From contig NC_092802.1 in the NCBI RefSeq assembly GCF_918797505.1, positions 22,403,883 to 22,467,882 of the forward strand: a stretch of 64,000 nucleotides of DNA, written 5' to 3'. Below the pieces are notes generated by a model, which worked only from the letters and a program-made list of their open reading frames with translations, did not search any database and was not told the origin of the DNA. This document shows positions 55,165-64,000 of the stretch, one piece after another. The position numbers and the translations under genes are program-made. The number at the start of each line of letters is the position of its first letter. Position 1 is the first letter of the stretch. Origin of the DNA: Bemisia tabaci. Its lineage: Eukaryota > Arthropoda > Insecta > Hemiptera > Aleyrodidae.

Positions 55165-55365
55165 TATTTTCCCCAACCTGCCAAAATTATGATAAAAACG
55201 GAAAAAACACCCGAGCGGAAAACAATATACGGCGGCCCGCAGCTGGAGAGTGATCGTGTCATCGTCAGAATGTGACGCGCCTTCAATTCCACCTGGCGGC
55301 AACATGGGCAACACCGACGGTCGAATAGTTGTCTCGCAACGCCTTTCTAAAATGACCGCCTTCCT
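55165..55365 (+). mobile_element. Family M repeat (M4)
   Basis: CCAAAATTATGATAAAAACG, CGCCTTCAATTCCACC and GGTCGAATAGTTGTCTCGCA. Follows N2 with the spacing seen between N1 and M3. Confidence 0.65.
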
Positions 55366-55429
55366 TCGCCCTTAGAATTAATACGTTCAATTGTTACCAC
55401 AAATGTGGTCAATTAGAAGATAGGCTGGA

Positions 55430-55815
55430 GGAAGATTAACAAGGAAAAGAGGAAAAAAAATGATGATTGATGATTGATGAATGATGATGATTTTTTGAAA
55501 AAATGATGTGAAAAAAATGAAAGAAAAATGAAGAAGAGAGGAACAAGAGCAAGAAGATGTAGAAGAGGAGAAAAGAAAAGTAAATGAGTCAAAGATAAAA
55601 GAAAGAAAGAGAAAGGGGTAGAAAATAGAATTGAAAAAAGAAGAATTTAAGGAAGCAGAGGTAGACAGAGAGTGGAGATGAAGGAGGGGAAAAATAAAAA
55701 AAAGTAGATTGAAGAAGAAGAGAGAGAGGAAGATAAAGATGAGAAAAAAGGGGGAAAAGATTAAGTAAAGACGGAGGAATTAAAATAAAAATAAGAAGAG
55801 GAGCTCACAGGAAAA
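55430..55815. repeat. Purine-rich tract
   Basis: About 385 bases almost entirely A and G on the plus strand, with ATGATGATTGATG words at the left. Confidence 0.85.
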
Positions 55816-55974
55816 TGTCTCAATGAATGAATAAAGAAAATATTTGCTAGAAATTTTGGCGGCCCACGCAAAAGCATATTTTCCGCGGTTCATCTGACAA
55901 GCTCACGGATATCTTAGACGTTTTCAATGCTTTCGATCAAACTGCGAATGAACATTTCTGAAAAAACAGGATCA

Positions 55975-56070
55975 AATTATACACAAGTTTCGCATAAAAT
56001 GGATGTATTATTAAAGGAAACTTGGCGAAGTACAAGGGATCATATTGCGTTCTTCCTCAGCATGGCGAAA
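55975..56070. mobile_element. Family B right-half relic
   Basis: AGGAAACTTGGCGAAG and GCGTTCTTCCTCAGCATGGC match the B right end. Confidence 0.5.
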
Positions 56071-56200
56071 TGGTTATTAGAGAGGTAAATCGCAGATGAT
56101 AGAGGGGAGGAAGGTTGATGGTTTCAAGCGAGACGCCTTGCAATTATCAACTGCGAATGCTGCTTGCTCATATGCATGGCTGTCGGGGGGACCAGTTGAG

Positions 56201-56453
56201 CTGCCGTGCTAAGGAAGAACGCCGTATGAACCTTCAGGCGATGCCAAATTTCCTTTGATAAAACAAGAATTTCCCGGTAAACATATGAATATTTTTCCTC
56301 CAATTTTTCATATAATTTTGTTCGCGATTCCACCTCAAAATTCTGAAAATTTCAAGGAAAAATATTCATAGCTTTCTGCAAAAATAAACGTTTTATCGAA
56401 GGATATTTGGCAACTCTCGAATGTTCATATGGCGTTCTTCCTTAGCACGGCAG
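56201..56453. mobile_element. Family B MITE, complete (B6)
   Basis: CTGCCGTGCTAAGGAAGAAC to GTTCTTCCTTAGCACGGCAG; the best consensus copy of the family. Confidence 0.9.
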
Positions 56454-56550
56454 AGCTGAGAACCCTGAATCTCGCACTCGGGGGTTATCCAAGAATTCAT
56501 ATAAGCTCTTTTCATCGGCAATCAGATATTCACGGAAAAGCTTCCTCCCG

Positions 56551-56793
56551 CCGCCGCACAGTGGATCGAGTCAATTAGAGGGGTCGGCCAAGAAATTTTT
56601 GACTAAAATTGCAAATTTTGATGTTTGTTTCGTCACATTTCAAATTTTAAGGAGTGCTCACAAAAGAAAATTTCACGAGAAAATCGATGGAGCCACTTTC
56701 AGAACCTCAAAGTTTTGTATAAACGGAGTTTTAAGCGTTTACAGTTTCCAAATTTCGTCCGATCTCTCCTACTAACTCGATCCACTGTGCGCC
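56551..56793. mobile_element. Family G MITE, complete (G3)
   Basis: CCGCCGCACAGTGGATCGAG and CTCGATCCACTGTGCGCCG are inverted; the interior has GAACCTCAAAGTTTTGTATA. Confidence 0.85.
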
Positions 56794-57047
56794 GCGGCGC
56801 CGGATGCCGGGGGTTACCATCGTAACGTATCGCGATGTTACAACAGCCAAGCAGCGTGAATAGCGAAGCGTGAAAATGCACTTACAAAATGCATGCAAAA
56901 TAAATATAGCGTATGAGGGGATATGAAAAGGACAGGAAAATTACACGCGCAAAACTTGTCTCGCGGATACTTAACCCGACATTCCGAGGAGAGTAATTTT
57001 CCACCACAACCTTCTTTGAAAATAATGGAAATGTTTGAAAGTTGGCA

Positions 57048-57095
57048 ATACTACCATGTTGAGGGAAAACGTCGTATGAATCTTTAAACGTTGCA
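57048..57095. mobile_element. Family B left-end relic
   Basis: CTACCATGTTGAGGGAAAAC and GTCGTATGAATC match the B left end. Confidence 0.5.
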
Positions 57096-57820
57096 ATATC
57101 TCCTTCAATTGAAGACAAATCGTCACCTTCCGACCAAAGTATCACAAGTGTCATGCGATGTTTAAAAATTTTCGCCGACATTTTATTTTTTACTGAGAGT
57201 TTTTTCAACGAAGCTTTCCAAAAATTTCACTGACTTTTCTTTAAGCTGCCGATAAAATTCAGTGAAATTTTCAAACCGACCCAACCAATAATTATTCTCT
57301 GTAAAAAAATAAAATCGCGGCGGAAATTTTGAAGCGTCGCAAGGCGCTGGTGATACTTTGGCCGGAGGGTGACGAAATATACTGGAAAGATTTGGAATAT
57401 TTTTTCTTCAAATTTTTCAGGCAATTTTAATCGCAATTTTGTCTAAACTGTATGAAAATACTTAATGAATAATTTACATCCTCAGTAAGCGCCGCTTACT
57501 AAGCGCCCTCAGTATAACATGCCGTGAAGACTGAACGAACTTCATGATAACTCCTGGATACAACTATTCGAGCTCTGCAGATGTCCGCGTTGCATAAGCA
57601 CGGATTTGAAGGCGTTTTGACTCTCCAAGCACTCGCCGCCTCGCCCGCGGCTAGGTGCGGCGAGTTGTGTTGCGAGGATCCGAAATAACAGAGGGCTTTT
57701 CCTTCGTTCATACGAGACCTTTGTTTGCGTATTAACTGAGTTCATGCCCTGTCTAATAGTTCATTTGGAAAATTTTGACGTTACTGCTGCTTGGTGACAC
57801 AAAATATGTTAGCAGTCCTA
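57096..57820. other. No feature recognised
   Basis: Overlapping minus-strand frames at 57499-57745 have no recognised domain. Confidence 0.4.
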
Positions 57821-58036
57821 CACTGGAAAAAAACACATTGGATCTAGCGTCCAGACTCTTAAAAACATCGAAAAGAAAAAATACTCTTGATTCAATCAGA
57901 TTTAAGAACCAAGCCTCTTAATTTGAGCGGATTTCCTTTTGATTTAAGCTTAAATCTGATTGAATCAAGATTCCTTTTGCTTGTCAATGTTTTCAAGAGT
58001 CTGGACTCTAGATCCAATGTGTTGTTTTTTTCAGTG
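57821..58036. mobile_element. Family D MITE (D6)
   Basis: TA|CACTGGAAAAAAACACATTG to TTTTTTTCAGTG|TA. Complete, with TA on both sides. Confidence 0.9.
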
Positions 58037-58411
58037 TATACTAATACTCATGAGCCTTCTTTCAAAACTTCCGATGAAGTGTCTTCATTGTTTAATTCCT
58101 TCCAATTAATGGAATAATTATGACGCGCGGTAGACATTCGCGTCACAGGTTAGAATCGGATCAATAATCGTCGACACGATCCAAAATTTAGTTTTCCCGC
58201 TAAAACTTGGCAATTAACGGCGGGGAGTAACGAAACCGCGTTAAATTTGGCAACACGGCTCTTGAAAGCAACTTACCGAGTTCTCAATGGAGCTCGGCTC
58301 GACGCTGTGCCCTGTAAGTGTCTCAAAACAGCTTGACCTGCGATTATGACTCAATGTTGACTGGCAACTCTACTTTGCTTGACGCGGATTTTCGAGGAAA
58401 ATCACCGCAGC
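58037..58411. other. No feature recognised
   Basis: Nothing recognised. Confidence 0.4.
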
Positions 58412-58415
58412 CCTT

Positions 58416-58667
58416 CCGCCGTGCATAGGAAAAACGCCGTATGAACCTTCAGGTGTTGCCGAATTTCCTTCGATAAAATACGAATTTCTCGGTAAACTCG
58501 TGAATATTTTCCTTCCATTTTTCAGATAGTTTTGTTCGCAATTTTGTCTACAGTCCCTGAAAATTTCAAGAAAAGATATTCATGTCTTTCCATAAAAATA
58601 AACAGTTTAGTGAAAGAATTTCGGCAACTCTCGAATGTTCATACGGCGTTCTTTCTTAGCACGGGAG
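58416..58667. mobile_element. Family B MITE, complete (B7)
   Basis: CCGCCGTGCATAGGAAAAAC to TTCTTTCTTAGCACGGGAG, flanked by CCTT on both sides. Confidence 0.85.
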
Positions 58668-58862
58668 CCTTGTAATAAGCGAGAAAGGGAGGGGGGATTA
58701 TGGCGAGACGGTGGTGCGGCGTCGGCGCGTTCAGACTTTAGAGTTTTTGATGTGGGATTAAAAAGGGCCGCCGATCCTAGGTAAAATCTTTGGCGGGGGA
58801 AGAATCGCTACATTTCGAGGAAAATTCCGGAAAACGCGAAATCCCTAAAACATACCTACATA

Positions 58863-59091
58863 CACTGGGAAAAAAAAACACATTGGATCTAGAGTCCAGA
58901 CTCTTAAAAACATCGACAAGAAAGAATACTCTTGATTCAATCGGATTTTTGCTTAAATCAAGAACCAAGCCTCTTAATTTGAGCGGATTTCCTTTTGATT
59001 TAAGCAAAAATCTGATTGAGTCAAGAGTATTTTTTCTTGTCAATTTTTTCAAGAGTCTGGACTCTAGATTCAATTAGTTTTTTTCCCATTG
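58863..59091. mobile_element. Family D MITE (D7)
   Basis: TA|CACTGGGAAAAAAAAAC to TTTTTTCCCATTG|TA. Near-palindromic, so similar open frames appear on both strands. Confidence 0.9.
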
Positions 59092-59164
59092 TACTTTAAA
59101 AAAAAAAAGAGAAAGAAAGACACATTTTAATGGACGGTCCACGGATGGAGTCAGGCAGAATTCA

Positions 59165-59337
59165 CCCCCCCTCCGGTTTCAGCCCCCTAGGGGATCCGGG
59201 GGGGGCCTATTGGGGGCCATGGAATTTTGATTCCTTGAGGTCAATTCTACAGTTCGATCCTAGAGTCTCCTATTTTGTCTACCCTCAAATGACGGAGAAA
59301 AAAGCCTAGTACGGGTGGTCTGGAACACCCTGTATTA
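59165..59337. mobile_element. Solo half of the inner unit of inverted repeat 2
   Basis: GATTCCTTGAGGTCAATTCT and GTACGGGTGGTCTGGAACAC align with 38118-38223 and end at ACCCTGTAT. The partner arm is absent. Confidence 0.75.
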
Positions 59338-60398
59338 TACTATGTAGTAGGTGGGTTTTAGCAATGCACCTAGTTTGAATTTCTGCTGCAGTGCAGTGGA
59401 AATAGATTTGACTGAAAGAGGGTTAAGGACTTATACATTTTGACATTTAATGTGAATGTTCATGGCAGCCTTACTTAATGCGTTCAGGTTTTCCTGCGTG
59501 TACTGTCATCACATCAACATCTGTTTTCCTTCTCTAACAACAAGTGTTAAGGCTACAAGGTTTCAAGGCCAAATTTATACCATCCCTTTATCAAGCCTTG
59601 AGGGGTATTTATAAATCTGCAAAACCTAAGGCATGATTATCATAAGAAAATCAAACTTTGGCCGGCCGCGAGAAGACACCACTCAATGGATGGATTCTGG
59701 ATTGGACCAAGACCTTCCATAGCCTTTTTGCTAGGTAAGAGGTACTTTATTTCTCGGCTGTGAAAACCCTCTTTCAGGTGATTCAGGTAATGCCAAAATA
59801 GTGAGAGGCTATAACATTAAAAGACATTTGGAAAAGGTATAGGTACCACAACAAGACAAGGGAATCCCTGGTGAAAACTAAGAGGCAAGTGACAAACTAA
59901 CATAACTGGTAGGTTTGAAGCCTCCTGAAATTTGAACGCCTCAATAGTTTCGAACAGCACAATGCTATTGAAACTGCAAGGGGGAAAAAATACACTGTTA
60001 GTGAGAACTTACAGATAATTTGGGAGCACCTTGAGGCGTCGTCTTGTTGAGGATTGAACGAGGGAACACTGAATTGAATATTCTTTGGAGCGATGCGGTT
60101 GAGGTAGGCAAATGAAAACTCCCTACTTCGCACAAAAACAAAAAATCAAGAACCTCGAGCAACTTTGAATATTCTAATGACTTGCTCACAACACTCACGA
60201 TGAGATGAAGAACCGTGGTTTGTTTACAACTTATTGCATTCTAGGTTAAGGTACCTCACGTGAATGTAAACAAGACTAAACTCACTCCCATTGGTTCCCG
60301 CCAATTCCAGTGGCGCGCTTGGCAAAATATACAAATTGACGCGCCATTTTTCAAATTAGCGGGGACCGCTCTAGTTGTGCGACAAAGCACAAGGGAGA
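59338..60398. other. Apparently single-copy DNA with weak exon signals (minus strand)
   Basis: On the minus strand, 60013 is followed by ATTATCT|GTAAGT, a strong donor, and a pyrimidine-rich stretch precedes 60120. Further left, TTTTAATGTTATAG near 59803 resembles an acceptor before a frame reading HYLNHLKEGFHSREIKYL, which stays open to about 59640. I recognise no protein. Upstream is a CCAAT-containing, repeat-free region. Confidence 0.25.
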
Positions 60399-60950
60399 GT
60401 GGACCACTAGACAAGGTACAAATTTAAGTAATCTGATACATGTTTCTTAACTAGAATTTCACGTATAACACAACTCGCGCAACGAATATTACTGAAACCA
60501 ACTCCTAACGAAGATATCAACGTTTTTATTTTACATTGGTTACAAGGAATTTGAACTGCCCGCTCACAAGAAACTCAAAGCTCTACGTGAGTCACATCGC
60601 GCACTACAACGGTTTTAGCAAGCTTCTCAATCGAGCAATGTTCATTTCCCACCATGTGTTGTTCAAACTATAAGCAATTTGCTATAGTTGAGCCAAAGCG
60701 TCAAAATTGAGGCTGCCAAATTTTTAAATCGCAAATACTGTCATGATAACGTTTAGCGCGCGATGTGAATCACGTTGAGCATTGAGTTTTCATGAGCAGG
60801 TGGTTTGAATTTACGCATCAAGAATCATTAAATATCTTCGTAAGGAGTTGATTTCGGTAATTTTCGTTGTACGCATCGTGCTTTACGTGAAATTTTGGTT
60901 ATGAAACATGAATCAGAATGCTGAAATCCTTATCTTGTCTAGCGGTCCAT
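60399..60950. mobile_element. Family K element, complete (K2)
   Basis: GTGGACCACTAGACAAGGTA to TATCTTGTCTAGCGGTCCAT, opposite in orientation to K1 and K3. Confidence 0.85.
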
Positions 60951-61278
60951 TTCATGAGCGCCGCAGTCCGCAGCATGTCCAGAACCTTCATTATTACGCT
61001 TCTCCTAGTGTTAAGTTTTCACAAATTACTTCACAAAATAGCATGTAATTTTAAAAGTCGCAAATTAAAGAAAAATTAATAAAAACATTAATTTAACGCA
61101 AAGCTGTCCATTTAACAGAATGTAACAGAATGTCACTAATTTATTAAAGAGCTGATACCCTGACCTAACCTAACCGCTAAGTCAGCGTGAGTCCTCCTAG
61201 CCCCCTTGAGGAGTACGAAAGAGGAGGAGGGGGGGGGGCATGGTGCTATAAAAGCTGGGATTTCCGCCCGAACTACGA

Positions 61279-61425
61279 TTCAATAGGTCAGTTGCACTGG
61301 TCATAAATTCGTGTTATGATGCCTAATTATTTTAGATTGTCTAAAAATAATGAGATCCTCCAATCAACAACTTTCTACGTTCAAAATTAACCGAGTTATC
61401 GCGTTTTGAAAAGTCGGGTTTTTGA
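61279..61425. mobile_element. Family N left-half fragment
   Basis: TAGGTCAGTTGCACTGGTC, AACAACTTTCTACGTTC and TTTTGAAAAGTCGGG match N2. Confidence 0.6.
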
Positions 61426-62041
61426 TGAGCAAATTAAAAGTCAGTTTCACGTATTTTTATAAAGACAAATAATTATTTCGTCCAAAATTGGCTCGAGTCA
61501 TAATTTCAATCTGAGTCAGAATGTTTAACACTTTGTCTAAGCATTTCACAAGATGCCTCATTTGATTATTTGTTTGCAACATATACATGTACATGTACAT
61601 AACATTACATGTTTACTACGGAAGTCGCAGTTTTCACATCCGAGTCGAGTCACGCTCAATTTAATTTGAATCTAACGAACAATGGAATTAGATGCCCCGG
61701 AGTCACAATAAGCCCGGGTAGTCGAATAAGGGTTCGGAAACAATGAACCGATTCTAATGGATCTCTACTCCGCAGTTTTGCTCTTAGTTTAACCTCTTTT
61801 TTTCTCGTCTCTCATTCGTCCCTTTTCGCGGAGGTCGTAAATGCGCTTGCTACGTCATCGTGAGATAGGCGTCCAAATTTGCGTTTTCACCGATAACAAC
61901 TATTTTAAATATTCATGATCCCTCGGAATCAAGAGTTGGAGAAGAAAAAATCGCGGGGGAAAATTTTTAAAATAGAGCGTCCGTGAAATTACGCAGTCAC
62001 TCACCGATTAATATTCAATTTCTCCAGTTCTTGAATGAAAG
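61426..62041. other. No feature recognised
   Basis: Contains ATACATGTACATGTACATAA. No gene is recognised. Confidence 0.4.
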
Positions 62042-62049
62042 ATGGAAAT

Positions 62050-62764
62050 CAGTGGCGTAGCGTACTTTGCGAAGTATCGATTAATCTGCAATGAACCACT
62101 AGACAAGGTACGAATTTCAGCATTCTGATACATGTTTCTTAACCAAAATTTCACGTAAACCACGATAGGCACAGCGAAAATTACTGAAATAAACTCCTTA
62201 CGATGATATTAAATGATCCATGATGCGTAAATTCAAACCACCTGCTCATGAAAACTCAAAGCTCAACGTGATTCACATGGCGCGCTAAACGTTATCATGA
62301 CAGTATCTGCGATTTAAAAATCTGGCAGCCTCAATTTTGACGCTTTGGCTCAGCTATATAGCAAATTGCTTATAGTTTGAACAACACATGGTGGGAAATG
62401 AACATTGCTCGATTGAGAAGCTTGCTGAAGCCGTTGTAGTGCGCGATTTGACTCACGTAGAGCTTTGAGTTTCTTGTGAGCGGGCAGTTCAATTTCCTCG
62501 TGACCAATATGAAATAAAAACGTTAATATCTTCGTTAGGAGTTGGTTACAGTAATTTTTGTTGCGCGAGTTGTCTTCTACGTGAAATTCTGGTTAGGAAA
62601 CATGTATCAGATTGCTTAAATTCGAACCTTATCTAGTGGTCCATTAAAACCTATAGAAAAGGATTGATAGACAGGATGTTCGCAATGGACACCTCAATAA
62701 TCGATTCTTTTCCGTAGCTTCAAATGGAAAATGTCGATCATCGATCATTCATACCTCGCCACTG
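62050..62764. mobile_element. Family J hAT-like MITE split by K3 (J6)
   Basis: CAGTGGCGTAGCGTACTTTG to CATACCTCGCCACTG; flanks ATGGAAAT and ATGGGAAT match at seven of eight. J is interrupted within CTGC-AT-TTAAACCTA. Confidence 0.85.
62091..62644. mobile_element. Family K element nested in J6 (K3)
   Basis: ATGAACCACTAGACAAGGTA to CCTTATCTAGTGGTCCAT, full length, inserted in the middle of a J element. Confidence 0.85.
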
Positions 62765-62825
62765 ATGGGAATGCCAAGTATCTTGGACATCCTTGTCAGA
62801 CTCAGGAGGGAATAATATTCTTATC

Positions 62826-63006
62826 TGTGGCGATTTTTGGAAGTTGGCAATACTGGATGCATTGTGCAGCGCCCATTCAAATGCGTGTAAAATAATTGAT
62901 ATTTATCGATTTTAGGTGAGGTAGCAAATCTTACCAAGAATCGACTATTCATAAAGGTTTTAAATAGTGAAAAAAGTGTTGCCAGCTTGCGAGGATCGCA
63001 AATGTT
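62826..63006. mobile_element. Family P MITE
   Basis: GTGGCGATTTTTGGAAGTTG and AGTGTTGCCAGCTTGCG are the diverged ends; AATCGACTATTC is in the core. Confidence 0.55.
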
Positions 63007-63061
63007 TCAGACCCAAACAAGCGCATGGGCAGTGAGTAATATTCATAATTACACGCAGTCA

Positions 63062-63190
63062 TCAGCGGCGATTCTTGAATTTGGCATCACTGTTTTTCTT
63101 CCATTATACAAACATGTAGGTAAAACAATCTATCCTTAGTGAGGCAGCCCGCAAGGATTGCCACTATGCGCTGTTATCGATTGTTGGAAT
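63062..63190. mobile_element. Family P MITE, left part
   Basis: AGCGGCGATTCTTGAATTTG and AAAACAATCTATCCTTAGTG match 12964-13045. Confidence 0.5.
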
Positions 63191-64000
63191 TAAGAAGTAA
63201 GTATGCCCGGTTGCGATATGATGTGGTTTAAATTCGTTCAATGTCTTGTAATGTGCGAAGCAGAATGAATGTGTCTTGTCTGAATAGATAACTATTTGAG
63301 CTCTCAGGAAGGTTTGTTAACTATCCGGTGAAATTAAAGGCGACTTTCTAGTGACCAATATTTTAGATGGGTTCACACAACATTCTTTTAGTTTATCAAG
63401 GTATGTAGTGAGATTGCTATTTATTTTCCAAACAGATACGCGCCTCATGATAGATTTGTAGCCTACCCTGTAAAATTGAAGGCTAACTTAAGGTATATGA
63501 TTTCTACGATTAAGTTCCCAGTGTGTTTCTCCTTTCCTTGAAGGTCACGGTATAATTCTCAAACACGTAACTTTTGGTGCTCCTCCCTTGGTTTATTACA
63601 TACCTCACTTCTATACGGGCGAATTTCGAATGAACTTTATAAGTCAGTACATCGTATTTACAGTATTTAAGTTTACCCTCGTGCAAAACGTGTACTGGTA
63701 GCATCTAGGGTCGACTTATAAACGTACATAATAAAAACGAAAACAAGGAAAAGAGCGGAAACAAGGCTAAAATACATAAAATTATTCAGGACGTTTCGGT
63801 GTCTCACTACACCATTATCAACCGCTAAAAACAGTAAAAACAGCAGCAAATCCTCACTGCAAACAAGAGTTCAGCGATTTTGTTCTGGCAGCGACCTCAC
63901 TCCTCACTCTCTCGCTACATCGGTTCTGGCATTTATAAGGAGAGGGCAGAGGGCGTTGAAAAATTTTGTCGTGGGTGACGACAGAGCATTCAATTTTATT
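63191..64000. other. No feature recognised
   Basis: AT-rich DNA; the minus-strand frame at 63510-63704 has no recognised domain. Confidence 0.4.

Overview
The window is animal (arthropod) nuclear DNA: AT-rich, intron-scale, and packed with short inverted-repeat transposons. No bacterial operon, ribosome binding site or CRISPR is present. From memory several repeat families resemble those of the whitefly Bemisia, so a hemipteran is likely; this is recollection, not proof.

One protein-coding feature is well supported. It is an exon on the minus strand (29243 to 28015) with a signal peptide, a long N-terminal region rich in N-glycosylation sites and carrying furin-like basic clusters, and then the N-terminus and first membrane helix of an opsin-type class A GPCR. 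It ends at a consensus splice donor (AG|GTCAGT). A good splice acceptor lies 92 bases upstream of the chosen ATG. No further opsin exon is recognisable to the left, so the next intron would be longer than 28 kb. Everything right of 29.34 kb would be 5' UTR intron or intergenic DNA.

Almost all the rest is repeats. I give families private letters. Family B (about 253 bp, 4-bp target duplications) and family J (164 bp, hAT-like CAGTGGCG ends, 8-bp target duplications) are the most frequent. D and T have TA|CACTG ends. E and V are hAT-like with CAGGGT or CAGTGGCG ends. K (about 550 bp), S, G, N/M, O, P, F, H, L, U, W and Y are other inverted-repeat elements. There is also a tRNA-headed SINE with a 39-base tail. 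Nesting is common and its order can be read: E in D in G; a large palindrome in D; K in J; S in J; A in B; C in B.

Layout: 0-17 kb scattered MITEs; 17-27 kb MITEs, a SINE and a three-level nest at 24.6-26.0 kb; 27.0-29.7 kb opsin exon closely flanked by elements; 32.7-44.2 kb three giant inverted repeats (arms 0.76-1.1 kb); 45-47 kb MITEs; 47.3-49.9 kb plain AT-rich DNA; 50.9-51.7 kb purine tract followed by a long CTC/CTT tract; 52-59 kb MITEs; 59.3-60.4 kb apparently single-copy DNA with weak exon-like signals; 60.4-63.2 kb more MITEs.
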